Origin: DATGPD01 sp031423015
Lineage (GTDB): Bacteria > Planctomycetota > UBA1135 > UBA2386
Reading direction: 5' to 3'
Length of the DNA stretch: 64,000 bases
Assembly (NCBI GenBank): GCA_031423015.1
Contig: JANPER010000090.1
Coordinates: 95,794 to 159,793 of the forward strand
Position numbers and translations under genes: made by a program. Shown one piece after another: positions 8,225 to 17,794 of the stretch (position 1 is the stretch's first letter; every line of letters begins with the position of its first letter). The notes beneath the pieces are model-generated. The model made no database searches, was not told where the DNA came from, and was given only the letters and a program-made list of their open reading frames with translations.

Positions 8225-9991
8225 TCAGCGACCGAGCACGATCTCGACGCCGTTGGTCAGCGTGACCGCGAACGGCAGCGTGCTCTGCGGCTCGAACGCC
8301 GCGGCCTGCGTGATGAACGAGGCGCCGATCAGGTCGGGCACGTCAGGGATCGGGAACGGCACGAAGACGTTGCCCAGCGGCGTTGCCGTGAATCCCAACG
8401 CGATGGTGCTGCCGCCGACAAACCACGCACAGCGGCTAGTGAGGTTGAGCAGCGTGCGGGTATCGCCAAGGAACAACGTGCCGAACCCGCTGGGCCGCAG
8501 GTTGTTCAACAAGATGCGAAAACTCGGGTTGCCGACCACAGGCAGGCCGTCCTCGAACAGGTCTGGGTACAACCCGTTCTGATTCGGGCACGGGAACCCA
8601 ACCCGCTGCGCCTGTGCGCCGCCGAACACGCGCAGTGGCACCGCGTAGAGTTCCGCTCCCAACTGCGGCGTGGTAGCCACGAACAACACGCGCTGTCCCA
8701 GGGTGAAGAAGCCGTGCGGCGCACTGCTGCCGGTGCCTGGATTGACCTCGGCCAACGCCACCGTGTTGGTCGTCGAGCCGTCCGACACCCACGCCTCGGT
8801 GCCGTGCGCGGTGTCATCGGCGGCGAAGATCAGCGCGGTAGACAACCCCGCGCTGGTCAGGCTCGCGGTGGCAAACGCCAACCCCGACGCGACGCCCGGC
8901 GCGATGTCGCGCACCAAGCGGGTACCGGCGGTGGTGCCGTCGGTGACCCATAGTTCGACCCCGTTCACGCCGTCGTCGACCGCGAAGAACGCGCGCAGGT
9001 ACGCGGTGGTGAGGTGGAACACTTTGCTGTCGGCGAGGCCCGGCACCAAGTCCACGAGCAATAGCGTGTTCGCCGCGGTGCCGTCTGACGTCCAGAGCTC
9101 TCGCCCGTGCACGCCATCGTAGGCTTCGAACACGAGGCCGCCCGGCACCAGCGTGCCTGCGGTCGGCGACGAGCCGGCAGGCCCAGCGAAGATGTCCGCA
9201 ACCAACGTCGTGCCGGCCGTGGTGCCATCCGAGCGCCACAGCTCGGCGCCGACTTGCCCATCGTCGGCGCCAAAGTAGAGCACGTCACCGCGCACGACGA
9301 TCGGCGTCACGTCACTCGGCCCGACGCCCGGATTCACATCGAGCACCAATCGCGTCGAAGCGGCGAAGCCGGTCGTGACCCACAGTTCATGGCCATGCAC
9401 ACCATCGTCGGCGACGAAGAACAACGCCGAGCCGGTCGCCCGCAGCGCGCTCGGGCTCGAACTGGCAACGCCGGGGTTGATGTCGGCCACGAGCGTGATG
9501 GTGCGCGGCGCGCCACCGGCCTTGAACAACTCGGTGCCGTCGGTGGTCGTCGTCGCCACGAAGAACGCGAAGCCATTCAGCGACCGCAGCCCGTGCGGTC
9601 GCGAACTGGCCGGCCCGATCTCGAGGTCGGCCACGAGTTGCGTCCCCGCCGCGGAGCCGTCGGTCACCCAGACCTCGCGCCCACGCACCCCGTCATCCGC
9701 GGTGAAGTAGATGGAGTCGCCGACGCGCACCATCTCCTGCGGATCCGAGCCCACCGCCCCCGGCAAGAGGTCGAGGAACAACCTGGTGCCGGCGACCGTG
9801 CCGTCGGTGCGCCATAGCTCCCGGCCGACGACGCCGTCGTTAGCGGTAAAGAAGGCGGTCCCGACGTAGTCGCAGAATGAAGTCGGGTTTGAGTTCGCGG
9901 CGCCGAGATTGATGTCGCGCACCAGCGCCTGCGCGAGCGCCGCGGTGGCGAGGAACGGGATGAACAGTGAGACGGGCAGCAGTGATTTCAT
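8225..9991 (-). CDS. Secreted ELWxTDGTxxGT-repeat protein with shared C-terminal domain
   Basis: A 588-residue exported protein. The ATG at 9991 gives a clean signal peptide (MKSLLPVSLFIPFLATAALAQ); the longer in-frame start adds an Arg-rich stretch and is unlikely. Residues ~25-460 hold about nine repeats of roughly 45-50 residues built on F-x-A-D-D-G-x-x-G-x-E-L-W-x-(T/S)-D-G-T-x-x-G-T and L-V-x-D-I-x-P-G, a beta-propeller-like motif known in large bacterial surface proteins. The last ~125 residues (from VGFPCPNQNG to TLTNGVEIVLGR) are a different beta-rich domain also found at the end of six other secreted proteins here. Function is unknown; an extracellular structural or binding role is likely. 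Confidence 0.8.
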   Translation of the reverse strand: MKSLLPVSLFIPFLATAALAQALVRDINLGAANSNPTSFCDYVGTAFFTANDGVVGRELWRTDGTVAGTRLFLDLLPGAVGSDPQEMVRVGDSIYFTADDGVRGREVWVTDGSAAGTQLVADLEIGPASSRPHGLRSLNGFAFFVATTTTDGTELFKAGGAPRTITLVADINPGVASSSPSALRATGSALFFVADDGVHGHELWVTTGFAASTRLVLDVNPGVGPSDVTPIVVRGDVLYFGADDGQVGAELWRSDGTTAGTTLVADIFAGPAGSSPTAGTLVPGGLVFEAYDGVHGRELWTSDGTAANTLLLVDLVPGLADSKVFHLTTAYLRAFFAVDDGVNGVELWVTDGTTAGTRLVRDIAPGVASGLAFATASLTSAGLSTALIFAADDTAHGTEAWVSDGSTTNTVALAEVNPGTGSSAPHGFFTLGQRVLFVATTPQLGAELYAVPLRVFGGAQAQRVGFPCPNQNGLYPDLFEDGLPVVGNPSFRILLNNLRPSGFGTLFLGDTRTLLNLTSRCAWFVGGSTIALGFTATPLGNVFVPFPIPDVPDLIGASFITQAAAFEPQSTLPFAVTLTNGVEIVLGR

Positions 9992-10218
9992 GGCGAGAGG
10001 GCGGTTCGAGACCCGCCGGAGAGACCGCAACCACCGCAAGCGACGTGCGCGAGAGTGCAATAGGGAACAATCCTAGTGTTGTATCCCGAGATTGCACGGC
10101 GCTCGGCCGCGCCGACCGCGTGGCGCAGCTCGCCAAGCGCTGCTGGAGCTCCACGCAAACTGCGATGCGGCAGTAGCTTGCGATCCCGATCCCGATACAA
10201 CGCGCCGATCTCTGGTCG

Positions 10219-11040
10219 TTGCTCGTGCCGCCGCCCCTCATCGACATCGCCGCCAACCTCACCGCGCCCGCGTTCCACGCCGACCTCGCCCCGGTGCTGG
10301 CGCGGGCGCGCGCCGCGTCGGTGGTGGCGATGATCGTCGCCGGTTCGACGGTGGCCGACAGCGCCCGCGCCCTCGAGCTGTGTCGCGCCCACCCCGATCT
10401 GCTGTGGTGCACCGCCGGCGTGCACCCACACCACGCCGCGACCTGCGACGAGCACAGCATCGCGACCCTGCGCCGCCTCGCGCAAGACGACCGCGTGGTC
10501 GCGATCGGCGAGTGCGGCCTCGATTTTTTTCGCGACCTCAGCCCGCGCCCCGTGCAAGAACACTGGTTCGCGGCGCAGATGCAGCTCGCCTGCGACCTCG
10601 GCTTGCCGCTCTACATGCACGAGCGCGACGCGCACACGCGCTTCTTGGCCCGAGTGAAGGAGCACCGCGCGCGCTTGTCGCGTGGCGTCGTGCACTGCTT
10701 CACCGGCGACGCCGCCGCCGCGCGCGCGTATCTCGACCTCGACCTGCACCTCGGCATCACCGGCTGGATCTGCGACGAACGCCGCGGGGTGCATCTGCAA
10801 GAGATCGTCAAGTTCATCCCCACCGAGCGCCTGATGCTCGAGACCGACGCGCCGTATCTCATCCCACGCACGATGCTCCCCAAGCCCAAGTCAGGCCGGA
10901 ACGAGCCCGCGTTCCTGCCGTGGGTGTTGGACATGGTGGCGCGGTGTCGCGGCGAGAGCGAGGCGACGGTGGCGGCAAACGCAACGCGAGTGGCGCAGGA
11001 GTTCTTCGGGATCGTGCCGGGCGGAGTGAGCGCGACGTAG
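10219..11040 (+). CDS. tatD: TatD-family metal-dependent hydrolase/DNase
   Basis: A TIM-barrel hydrolase of 273 residues, very similar in pattern to E. coli TatD: LIDIAANLT at the start (TatD proper lacks the HxH of other members there), TAGVHPHHA, AIGECGLDFFRDLSPRPVQ, MHERDAH, HCFTGD, GITGWICDERRG, ETDAPYLIPR and KPKSGRNEPAFLP. The family has 3'-5' exonuclease activity on DNA linked to repair and DNA turnover. Start is uncertain: TTG at 10219 or GTG at 10225, neither with a strong ribosome-binding site. It is monocistronic and divergent from the ELWxTDGT gene, about 230 bases apart. No tatABC genes are near. Confidence 0.93.
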   Translation: MLVPPPLIDIAANLTAPAFHADLAPVLARARAASVVAMIVAGSTVADSARALELCRAHPDLLWCTAGVHPHHAATCDEHSIATLRRLAQDDRVVAIGECGLDFFRDLSPRPVQEHWFAAQMQLACDLGLPLYMHERDAHTRFLARVKEHRARLSRGVVHCFTGDAAAARAYLDLDLHLGITGWICDERRGVHLQEIVKFIPTERLMLETDAPYLIPRTMLPKPKSGRNEPAFLPWVLDMVARCRGESEATVAANATRVAQEFFGIVPGGVSAT

Positions 11041-11335
11041 CGGTCGGCGCTGCTCGCCGCACCAACTGCGGCACGCGTCGCTAGCGACGACGCAGACTTG
11101 CAGGTTTGTCGATGCGCAGCGCCTGCGGCAGGCGCACAAGCGCTTGCATCCACGCGGCTCCTAGACACACCTTGGCCGCTGGGAACCTCGCGCGGTCCGC
11201 ACGCGCGCGACGCCTGCCGGAACCCTGGCTGGGTCTTCGTTCCGTCTTCACACGTCTGCCTAGCGTGCGTGCCGTTGCAAAGGAGTTCATCCCTTTGCGC
11301 TTCGCAACCCCTCTCTCCCCTCATTGGAGGCATTC

Positions 11336-13219
11336 GTGTTCTCACGACTTCACACCACAGCAGCACTTGGCCTCGTAGTGGCCGTCACGGCTGGCGTCAG
11401 CCAAGCGCAGATCTTGGTCAACGCCGACATCGCCGTGTCGACGACCTGGACGGCGAGCAACGTCTACAACCTGCAACGGCAGATCTACGTTCTGCCCGGC
11501 GCGACCTTGACGATCCAAGCCGGCACCGTGGTCGCTAGCACCACGAACATCGGCGGCAGTCTCGCGGTGGCACGCGGCGCGCAGATCGTCGTGCAAGGCA
11601 CCGCGAAGAATCCGGTGATCTTCACGTCGGAGGCGGACCGCGCCACTTGGACCGGCGGCAACCCCAGGACCGGCGCATGGCGTGAAGCTGCCAACGAGTG
11701 GGGCAACATCACCATCATGGGACGCGGCTACATCTCGTCCTGCATCGCCGGCAACACCCCCGCGCCGAGCGCGACCAATGTGCACCCGATGGAGGGGCTG
11801 GTCGCGGCGGCGCCGAACGACCCCAACGTGCTCTACGGCGGCGGCAACGACGACGATGACAGCGGCTCGCTCAGCTATTTGTCGCTGCGCTACGGCGGCA
11901 AGGTCATCGGCCTCGGCAACGAGCTGAACGGCCTGTCGCTCGGCGGCATCGGCCGCGACAGCGACATCGATCACGTCGAGATCATGAACAACGTCGACGA
12001 TGGCATTGAGATTTGGGGTGGCACCGTGAACCTCAAGTACCTCAGCATTTGGAACGTCGGCGACGACAGCCTGGACATTGATCAGGGGTGGCGCGGCAAA
12101 GCACAGTTTGGCTTGATCGTGCAGGGCTACAGCGTCGACGCGCCGCAGGGCTCCGGCGTTGGTGACAACTGCATCGAGACCGACGGCGCCGAGGGTTCCG
12201 ACTATCAGCCGGTGACCACCGGCACGATCTACAACATGACCGTGATCGGCCAGCCGGTCGCCGGCGACCATGCCACGGCCTGGCGCGACAACTGCCGCAT
12301 GCAGTACCGCAACTCCATCTTCATGGACCTCGGCGAGCGCGTCCTCGGCTTTGACAACAGCGGCGATCACAGTTGTGGCCTGCTCGGCTATGGCGCAAAC
12401 ACGACTCTTTCATGGGCCGCCACGTGGACCACGCCGTACACGGCGTTCTCCGCGGTGAACGCGCCGGCTAACCCGGCTGCCTTCTATCGCGCACAGAGCT
12501 CGGGCAACCTCAACCAGATCACCGACAGCGTGTTCTACAACAACCTGTTCGCCACGGCCTACACCGAGGCGGTCGCGCGCGGTGTGTTCGCCGCCGCCAA
12601 CAACAACGTGCGCGAGCCGGCCAACTCGCCGATCCGCTCGATCACACGCGCTCCGTCGGCCATCAAAGGCGGCTTGGCGCTCGTTCGCGTCACCGGGCTC
12701 GATCCACGCCCAGCCAACGACGCGCTGAGCAGTGTCGGCTTCGCGCCGAACGACGGTTTCTTTTCCGGCGCCAAGTACCGCGGTGCGTTCACCCCAGGCA
12801 TTCTTTGGACCACCGGATGGACGGCGTCGGAAGCGTTTGGCTTCACGCCGGCGGAGCCGTGGACCGATCTCGGCAAGTCGCTGGCCGGAACCAACGGCGC
12901 CCCTGAGCTGAGCGGTATCGGCACCTTGGCTGCGGGTTCCCTGACAACGCTGACTTTGCGCAACGGCGCGCCGAACACTCCGTCGGTGTTCGTGGCGGGC
13001 GGTTCGCGCATTGATCTGCCCTTCCTTGGCGGTGTGCTGGTGCCGGCACCCGACCTGTTGTTTCAGATCAACACCGATGCGACAGGCGGAGCCGCGATCA
13101 GCTTCAACTACCCGGCGGTACCGTCTGGCTCGTCGCTCTACTTCCAGCAATGGGTGTTCGACGTCGGCGCGCCGCAGCTCTTTGCGGTGTCGAACGCGGT
13201 GGCAGCAACCAAGCCCTGA
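11336..13219 (+). CDS. Secreted beta-rich protein of unknown function
   Basis: A 627-residue exported protein. The GTG at 11336 is chosen because GGAGG sits five bases upstream, and it starts a good signal peptide (VFSRLHTTAALGLVVAVTAGVSQA). The N-terminal half reads like a right-handed beta-helix or repeat surface protein: LPGATLTIQAGTVV, GSLAVARGAQIVVQGTA, SGSLSYLSLRYGGKVIG, IDHVEIMNNVDDGIEIWGGTVNLKYLSIWNVGDDSLDIDQGW. An Asp-rich GGGNDDDDSG segment could bind calcium. The last ~100 residues (from GIGTLAAGSL, with LFQINTDATGGAAISFNYP and LYFQQWVFD) fit the C-terminal domain shared by several proteins here. Related beta-helix proteins occur in secreted proteins of Bacteroidetes and Planctomycetes. 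No catalytic residues recognised. Confidence 0.75.
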   Translation: MFSRLHTTAALGLVVAVTAGVSQAQILVNADIAVSTTWTASNVYNLQRQIYVLPGATLTIQAGTVVASTTNIGGSLAVARGAQIVVQGTAKNPVIFTSEADRATWTGGNPRTGAWREAANEWGNITIMGRGYISSCIAGNTPAPSATNVHPMEGLVAAAPNDPNVLYGGGNDDDDSGSLSYLSLRYGGKVIGLGNELNGLSLGGIGRDSDIDHVEIMNNVDDGIEIWGGTVNLKYLSIWNVGDDSLDIDQGWRGKAQFGLIVQGYSVDAPQGSGVGDNCIETDGAEGSDYQPVTTGTIYNMTVIGQPVAGDHATAWRDNCRMQYRNSIFMDLGERVLGFDNSGDHSCGLLGYGANTTLSWAATWTTPYTAFSAVNAPANPAAFYRAQSSGNLNQITDSVFYNNLFATAYTEAVARGVFAAANNNVREPANSPIRSITRAPSAIKGGLALVRVTGLDPRPANDALSSVGFAPNDGFFSGAKYRGAFTPGILWTTGWTASEAFGFTPAEPWTDLGKSLAGTNGAPELSGIGTLAAGSLTTLTLRNGAPNTPSVFVAGGSRIDLPFLGGVLVPAPDLLFQINTDATGGAAISFNYPAVPSGSSLYFQQWVFDVGAPQLFAVSNAVAATKP

Positions 13220-13250
13220 TGCCGTCTGTGGCTGAACCGTGAGTCTGGTG

Positions 13251-13288
13251 GCGCGCGGCCCGCCCGTTCGGGTGGGCGCGCGCGCTTC
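13251..13288 (+). terminator. G+C-rich hairpin between two genes
   Basis: Inner arms CCCGCCC and GGGTGGG close on the tetraloop GTTC, and outer GCGCGC-type arms extend the stem with one bulged G. It lies about 30 bases after the stop of the secreted protein and just before the TPR lipoprotein start. There is no T-tract, so it is a candidate terminator or leader hairpin only. Confidence 0.4.
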
Positions 13289-13319
13289 CGCGAGTCGACC
13301 TGTGCACTCAAGTCAACAA

Positions 13320-14591
13320 ATGTCACGCCTGCGCGCCATGGCCTTGGCCGCGGGTGCTCTTCTCCTTCCTGCTGCTTGTTCCGAGTCGGCAGCCAGCGGT
13401 CCAGCCGCGGGGACCGCATCGGTGCCACGAGCGCGCGTCACCCGTGCGGCACTGAGCCTGGACGGACCACTGTCCACCGCGCAACGCGAGTTGCTGGATG
13501 TTGCCTTCCGCGCCGCGTCGGCACTGCCTGTCGATCCGCACCTCAAGACGCGATCACGCTTGCAGGAAGCGGTGGTCGCTGCTGCGCTGCGGCTGCAGCA
13601 ACCGGTGCTGGCGCGTTCCTACGCGCAAGGCATCGGCAACTGGCGGCGCGGAGCGTGCGCCGCCGACCTCGCCTGCTACTACGCGACGCACGACAGGCCC
13701 GACGACACCTTGCTGCACCTGGAAGAGGCGCAGCGGATCGCCGACACCACCGAGCTCGAGGGCGACGTGCAGGCGTGGCGGCGCGATCGCATTCGGGCCA
13801 AGATTGCAGCGACCCACCTGCTGCTCGGCCACGACGAAACCGCGCGCCTGATGGCCAACGGAGTTGGCGACTCGGAGACCGGTCATGTCGAGACGGTGAA
13901 GGCGCGCACCATGGCCGAGGATCGTGTCGGCGACTATCTGGTTCACCTCGACCAGCAGTTCGAGCGCGGCAACCTGGAGCAAGCCCGCGCTGGTCTGGAC
14001 GCGTGCACACATCTTTTCGATCGCTTCTACAGCAACGTCGAGCGACGCGAACAGACCGAGGCGCGGGTGCGTAGCGCCTATCCCAAGCTGCCACCGCAGA
14101 TCCGACTCGAACTCCTGCAACGCCTCGTCGTGTCGGCGCTCGATCATGCAGACCACAGCAAGGCATTGGCGTTGGTTAGCGAAGCCCAGGAGCTCGTCGA
14201 CAAGTCCCGCTGGCTCTTGGAGGACCATGTGCGGTGGTTGGCGCAACTCGCCGCGTTGCGTGATCGCGCTGGCGCCCACGCACAAGCGCAGCACCAGATC
14301 GGCGTCGCGTTGGCGATGTTCGACCGCGGTCGCGACCAGATCATGAACATCGAGCGCGCCGACGTCTTGCGCGCGGTCGCGGAGGCGACTTGGTCGATGC
14401 GCGACCCGGCGGCCGCGCTCGCCGTGTATCAGCGTGCGCTCGAAGCAGGCGTCGAGAACCCCAACTCGCGCCCGCGCGCCGAAGACCTGTCGGCGACCTG
14501 TTTGTCGCTGGCGTTGAACGACGTCGCAGCGAACGGGGCCCTGCGAGCACGCATCACCGACATCCTCAACGGCTTGGGTCACCCTTGGTGA
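13320..14591 (+). CDS. TPR-type lipoprotein, first gene of the TonB cluster
   Basis: A 423-residue protein starting at the ATG at 13320. It has a lipoprotein signal (RAMALAAGALLLPAAC with Cys at residue ~20), so it should be anchored in a membrane facing the periplasm or surface. The rest is all-helical with repeated A-x-x-x-A-x-x-Y/H patterns (LHLEEAQRIADTTELEG, ALALVSEAQELVDKSRWLLE, ALAVYQRALEAGVE), consistent with divergent tetratricopeptide repeats that mediate protein contacts. Its TGA overlaps the GTG of the TonB-dependent receptor by four bases, so the two are translationally coupled and probably cooperate. Its partner is unknown. Confidence 0.7.
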   Translation: MSRLRAMALAAGALLLPAACSESAASGPAAGTASVPRARVTRAALSLDGPLSTAQRELLDVAFRAASALPVDPHLKTRSRLQEAVVAAALRLQQPVLARSYAQGIGNWRRGACAADLACYYATHDRPDDTLLHLEEAQRIADTTELEGDVQAWRRDRIRAKIAATHLLLGHDETARLMANGVGDSETGHVETVKARTMAEDRVGDYLVHLDQQFERGNLEQARAGLDACTHLFDRFYSNVERREQTEARVRSAYPKLPPQIRLELLQRLVVSALDHADHSKALALVSEAQELVDKSRWLLEDHVRWLAQLAALRDRAGAHAQAQHQIGVALAMFDRGRDQIMNIERADVLRAVAEATWSMRDPAAALAVYQRALEAGVENPNSRPRAEDLSATCLSLALNDVAANGALRARITDILNGLGHPW

Positions 14592-17545
14592 CGCGCTTTC
14601 TTGCGGGAGTGGTGGCCTCCGCGCTGACTGTTGGACTCGCGGGTCAACAAGTGGGATCGATTCGCGGTACGGTTCAGGACGACGATTTCGCGACGCCGTT
14701 GGCGGCGGCACAAGTAGTCGCGGTGGAGATCGGGCTGCGTGCCCTGACCAACGATCAGGGCAACTATGTCCTGCGCCAGATTCCACCGGGCAGATACACC
14801 CTGGCCTTCACCAAGGACGGCTATCTGCGGCAGGTCAAGGCCGACGTCGAAGTGCGCGCGAGCGAGCTGACCGAGGTCAATGCGTCGCTGACTGGCGACT
14901 TGACCGACATGGACGACTTCGTGGTCGAGGACAACTTGCGACTCTCCACCGGCACCGAGAGCGCGCTGCTCGCTTTGCGCTTCGCGAGCCCGGCGTTGAT
15001 GGACTCGGTCAGCGCCGATCTCATGAGTCGAGCCGGCGTGAGCGATGCGGCTGCTGCGCTGCGCCTGGTGGCCGGTGCCTCGGTGCAGGATGGCAAGTCG
15101 GCGGTCATCCGCGGCCTGCCGGATCGCTACGTCAGCTCGCAGATGAACGGCATTCGTTTGCCAACCGCCGACGAGGACAAGCGCGCGGTTGAGCTGGATC
15201 AGTTCCCGGCGGCGGTGATCGAGAGCATCCAGGTCACCAAGACCTTCTTGCCCGACCAACAGGGCGACGCCTCGGGCGGTGCTGTCAACCTGCGTCTCAA
15301 GGGCGTGCCCGACGAGCCGTTCTTCTTCGAGTTCAGGACGCAGGTCAGCAACAACACACAGGTGGCCGGCAAGGGACAGTTCCTACGCTACGACGGCGGC
15401 GGCGTGCATTTTTGGGGGCGGGATGGTGGCGACCGCGACGTGCAGTCCAATTTCAGTGAGAGTTGGAACGGGGCGGTGGGCGTGTCGCGTGGCGAGGCAC
15501 CGCTCGATGCCAAGTGGTCGATCTCCGCCGGCGGCAAGCACGTGCTCGACAGCGGCGCACGCATCGGCGGCTTGGTGAGCTTCTTTCACGAGCGCGACAG
15601 CGGTTTCTACGACAACGGGGTCGACAACTCTTATTGGGTGGAGGTGCCTGGCGGCGCGATGACGCCCAAGACTTCGCAGGGCAGCGTTGGTCAAGGCGAC
15701 TTCAAGACTTCGTTCTTCGACATCACGCAGGGTAAACAATCTGTGCAATGGGGAAGCCTGAGCACGATTGGCTTCGAGAGCGACAACCACACCCTGAGCT
15801 TGACCCACCTTTACACGCGTACTGCGGAGGACACCGCCACCCTGGCCGAGGATACGCGCGGCAAGAGCTACTTCTTCCCCGGCTACGACCCCAAAGACCA
15901 GCGAACACCGGGACACGACACACCGCTGGCGGCTCCCTATCTGCGCTTGGAAACGCTGGAGTACAGCGAGCGCACCACGGAAACCTTGCAGCTCGGCGGC
16001 GCCCACCGTTTCGAAATCGACGACTTCCTGTTATTTCGCCAACCAGAGCTGGATTGGACCCTGGCCAAGAGTGGCGCCAACCTCTTTCAACCAGACAAGC
16101 GGCAGTTCGGCTCCGTGTGGTATCCGCGTTACCAGGTGGGAACCATCGTGACTCCGCCGAGGCACGCCGGCTTCAAGCCCGCAGCAAACTTCACTCTTGG
16201 CAACCTACAACGGATATGGAAAGACATCGACGAAGACAGCGATCAATACCTGGCCAACCTCAAGCTGCCGTACGACGCCGGCGATGACATAGAAAGCTAT
16301 CTTAAGTTCGGCTGGTTCGCCGACCATGTCGATCGGCGGTTCAATCAGGACACCTACAGCAATTTCGGCGATAATAGTTCGTTCGAAGGCCCGTTCGAGG
16401 AGTTCTGGAGCCACTCGTTCCCATTTGAGGACCATCCGATCACCGCGTCGACCTACGACGTCGACTATCGCGGTAAACAAGATGTATCTGCTTACTATGG
16501 CATGCTCGACCTGCCGCTGCGTTCGAACCTAAATCTGATCGGCGGAGTCCGGGTTGAGACTACAGAGATCGGTATCGTCAACGATCCCGAAGCCGATGCG
16601 ACTTGGTTCCCACCGGGATCCCTAGCGGTCACGCGCCTGAACCCTGGCGACGCTGACGTTGCGTTCAAAGAAGACGATATCTTGCCGTCGGTGAGCCTCA
16701 TCTACACGCCCGTCGAGTCGGTCACCATCCGCAGTTCGTACAACAAGACGGTGGCGCGGCAGACCTTCAAAGAGCTCACACCGATCCTGCAGCAGGAGTA
16801 CTTGGGCGGGCCGATATTCATCGGCAACCCAGACTTGCAGCTCAGCTCGCTCAAGAACTACGACGTGCGGATCGACTACACGCCGTACGAGGGTGGCTTG
16901 TTCTCGGTGTCTTGGTTCCGCAAAGACGTCCGCGCACCGATCGAGTATGTGCAACGGGTCGCCACCGCCTCCACCTTCGATTTCACCACCGCCGTGAACT
17001 ATCCGCGCGGTCGCTTGGTCGGCTGGGAGATGGAGACGCGGCAGGATATCGGGCACTTCGTGTCGGTGTTCACCGGACTGTCATTCGGTGCCAATGCGAC
17101 GATCCTCGCCTCCGAAGTGCTGTTGCCCAAGGATGAAGCCGACGGCTTCGAGACCGCCAACATCAATGCGCCCATGCGCTCGCGCGACATGACGAACGCG
17201 CCTGACTCACTCCTCAACCTGAACCTGACCTACGACGTCGAGCGCACTGGAACCCAGGTCTCCCTGTTCTACACCCGGCAAGGGGACACGCTGATCGCCG
17301 GGGCCGGGCAATCCGTTGGCAACTACCAGCCAAGTGTCTACGCCGATGACTATGCCACTCTGAATGCCAGCCTGTCGCAGAAGCTGAGCCAGCACGTGAA
17401 GGTGCAGTTCGCCGCGAAGAACCTCACCAATCCCGAGATCCGCGAGGTCTATCGTTCGGGCTACATCGACAGCGACGTGACCAAGACGTCTTACACGCAG
17501 GGCACCGAGTACTCGGTGACCATCGGCGGCAAGTTCACCTTCTGA
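14588..17545 (+). CDS. TonB-dependent outer-membrane receptor
   Basis: A 985-residue receptor; the GTG at 14588 overlaps the preceding stop and starts a signal peptide (VTRFLAGVVASALTVGLAG). A carboxypeptidase-regulatory-like domain follows (IRGTVQDDDFATPLAAAQVV to GRYTLAFTKDGYL), a common N-terminal extension. The plug is at about residues 125-230: AAALRLVAGASVQDGKSAVIRGLPDRYVSSQ, then a region ending GDASGGAVNLRLK. The rest is a beta-barrel ending in the terminal aromatic strand VTIGGKFTF. It would import a ligand across the outer membrane with energy from the ExbB-ExbD-TonB set downstream. The ligand is unknown; no siderophore or sugar gene nearby hints at it. A tandem-hairpin element starts at its stop codon. 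Confidence 0.92.
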   Translation: MTRFLAGVVASALTVGLAGQQVGSIRGTVQDDDFATPLAAAQVVAVEIGLRALTNDQGNYVLRQIPPGRYTLAFTKDGYLRQVKADVEVRASELTEVNASLTGDLTDMDDFVVEDNLRLSTGTESALLALRFASPALMDSVSADLMSRAGVSDAAAALRLVAGASVQDGKSAVIRGLPDRYVSSQMNGIRLPTADEDKRAVELDQFPAAVIESIQVTKTFLPDQQGDASGGAVNLRLKGVPDEPFFFEFRTQVSNNTQVAGKGQFLRYDGGGVHFWGRDGGDRDVQSNFSESWNGAVGVSRGEAPLDAKWSISAGGKHVLDSGARIGGLVSFFHERDSGFYDNGVDNSYWVEVPGGAMTPKTSQGSVGQGDFKTSFFDITQGKQSVQWGSLSTIGFESDNHTLSLTHLYTRTAEDTATLAEDTRGKSYFFPGYDPKDQRTPGHDTPLAAPYLRLETLEYSERTTETLQLGGAHRFEIDDFLLFRQPELDWTLAKSGANLFQPDKRQFGSVWYPRYQVGTIVTPPRHAGFKPAANFTLGNLQRIWKDIDEDSDQYLANLKLPYDAGDDIESYLKFGWFADHVDRRFNQDTYSNFGDNSSFEGPFEEFWSHSFPFEDHPITASTYDVDYRGKQDVSAYYGMLDLPLRSNLNLIGGVRVETTEIGIVNDPEADATWFPPGSLAVTRLNPGDADVAFKEDDILPSVSLIYTPVESVTIRSSYNKTVARQTFKELTPILQQEYLGGPIFIGNPDLQLSSLKNYDVRIDYTPYEGGLFSVSWFRKDVRAPIEYVQRVATASTFDFTTAVNYPRGRLVGWEMETRQDIGHFVSVFTGLSFGANATILASEVLLPKDEADGFETANINAPMRSRDMTNAPDSLLNLNLTYDVERTGTQVSLFYTRQGDTLIAGAGQSVGNYQPSVYADDYATLNASLSQKLSQHVKVQFAAKNLTNPEIREVYRSGYIDSDVTKTSYTQGTEYSVTIGGKFTF

Positions 17546-17606
17546 GCGGCGGCGCGCCAGGCGCGACGCCGCTCAGGCGAGCCAGCAGAGCTGGCTCGAC
17601 GCTGAG
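17543..17606 (+). other. Tandem-hairpin element, copy A
   Basis: Starting with the stop codon of the receptor gene, stem 1 pairs TGAGCGGCG (17543-17551) with CGCCGCTCA (17567-17575), with an inner C-G helix above a G-A mismatch. Stem 2 pairs CGAGCCAGC (17578-17586) with GCTGGCTCG (17590-17598) around AGA. CTGAG at 17602-17606 can pair with CTCAG at 17572-17576, so an extended stem 2 competes with stem 1. A second copy with compensatory changes is at 28401-28465. It is likely a structured terminator or a mobile palindromic element. Confidence 0.7.
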
Positions 17607-17794
17607 GCACTCGTCTTGGCGGCCTCGTGGTCGAAGAACGATCCGTCCCATTTTGTTCTTTGGAAGCGGGCGACGCGACAGGCGCGAGGCGGAACGGCCG
17701 CTACGAGGACAGGTCACTCCTTTGCCAAACCTTGACACACTCTACATGGGTTGCGGCCTTGAGCTGCGTTGCGCCCTGGCTAGGGTCGGAACGC

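Noticed and set aside
11119..11135. 17-base palindrome (GCGCCTGC arms) after tatD
   Set aside because: The arms leave almost no loop, and it lies 80 bases after the stop; not enough to call a terminator.
14390..14587. N-terminal extension of the TonB-dependent receptor
   Set aside because: It overlaps the TPR lipoprotein, is Arg-rich, and would bury the signal peptide that starts at 14588.
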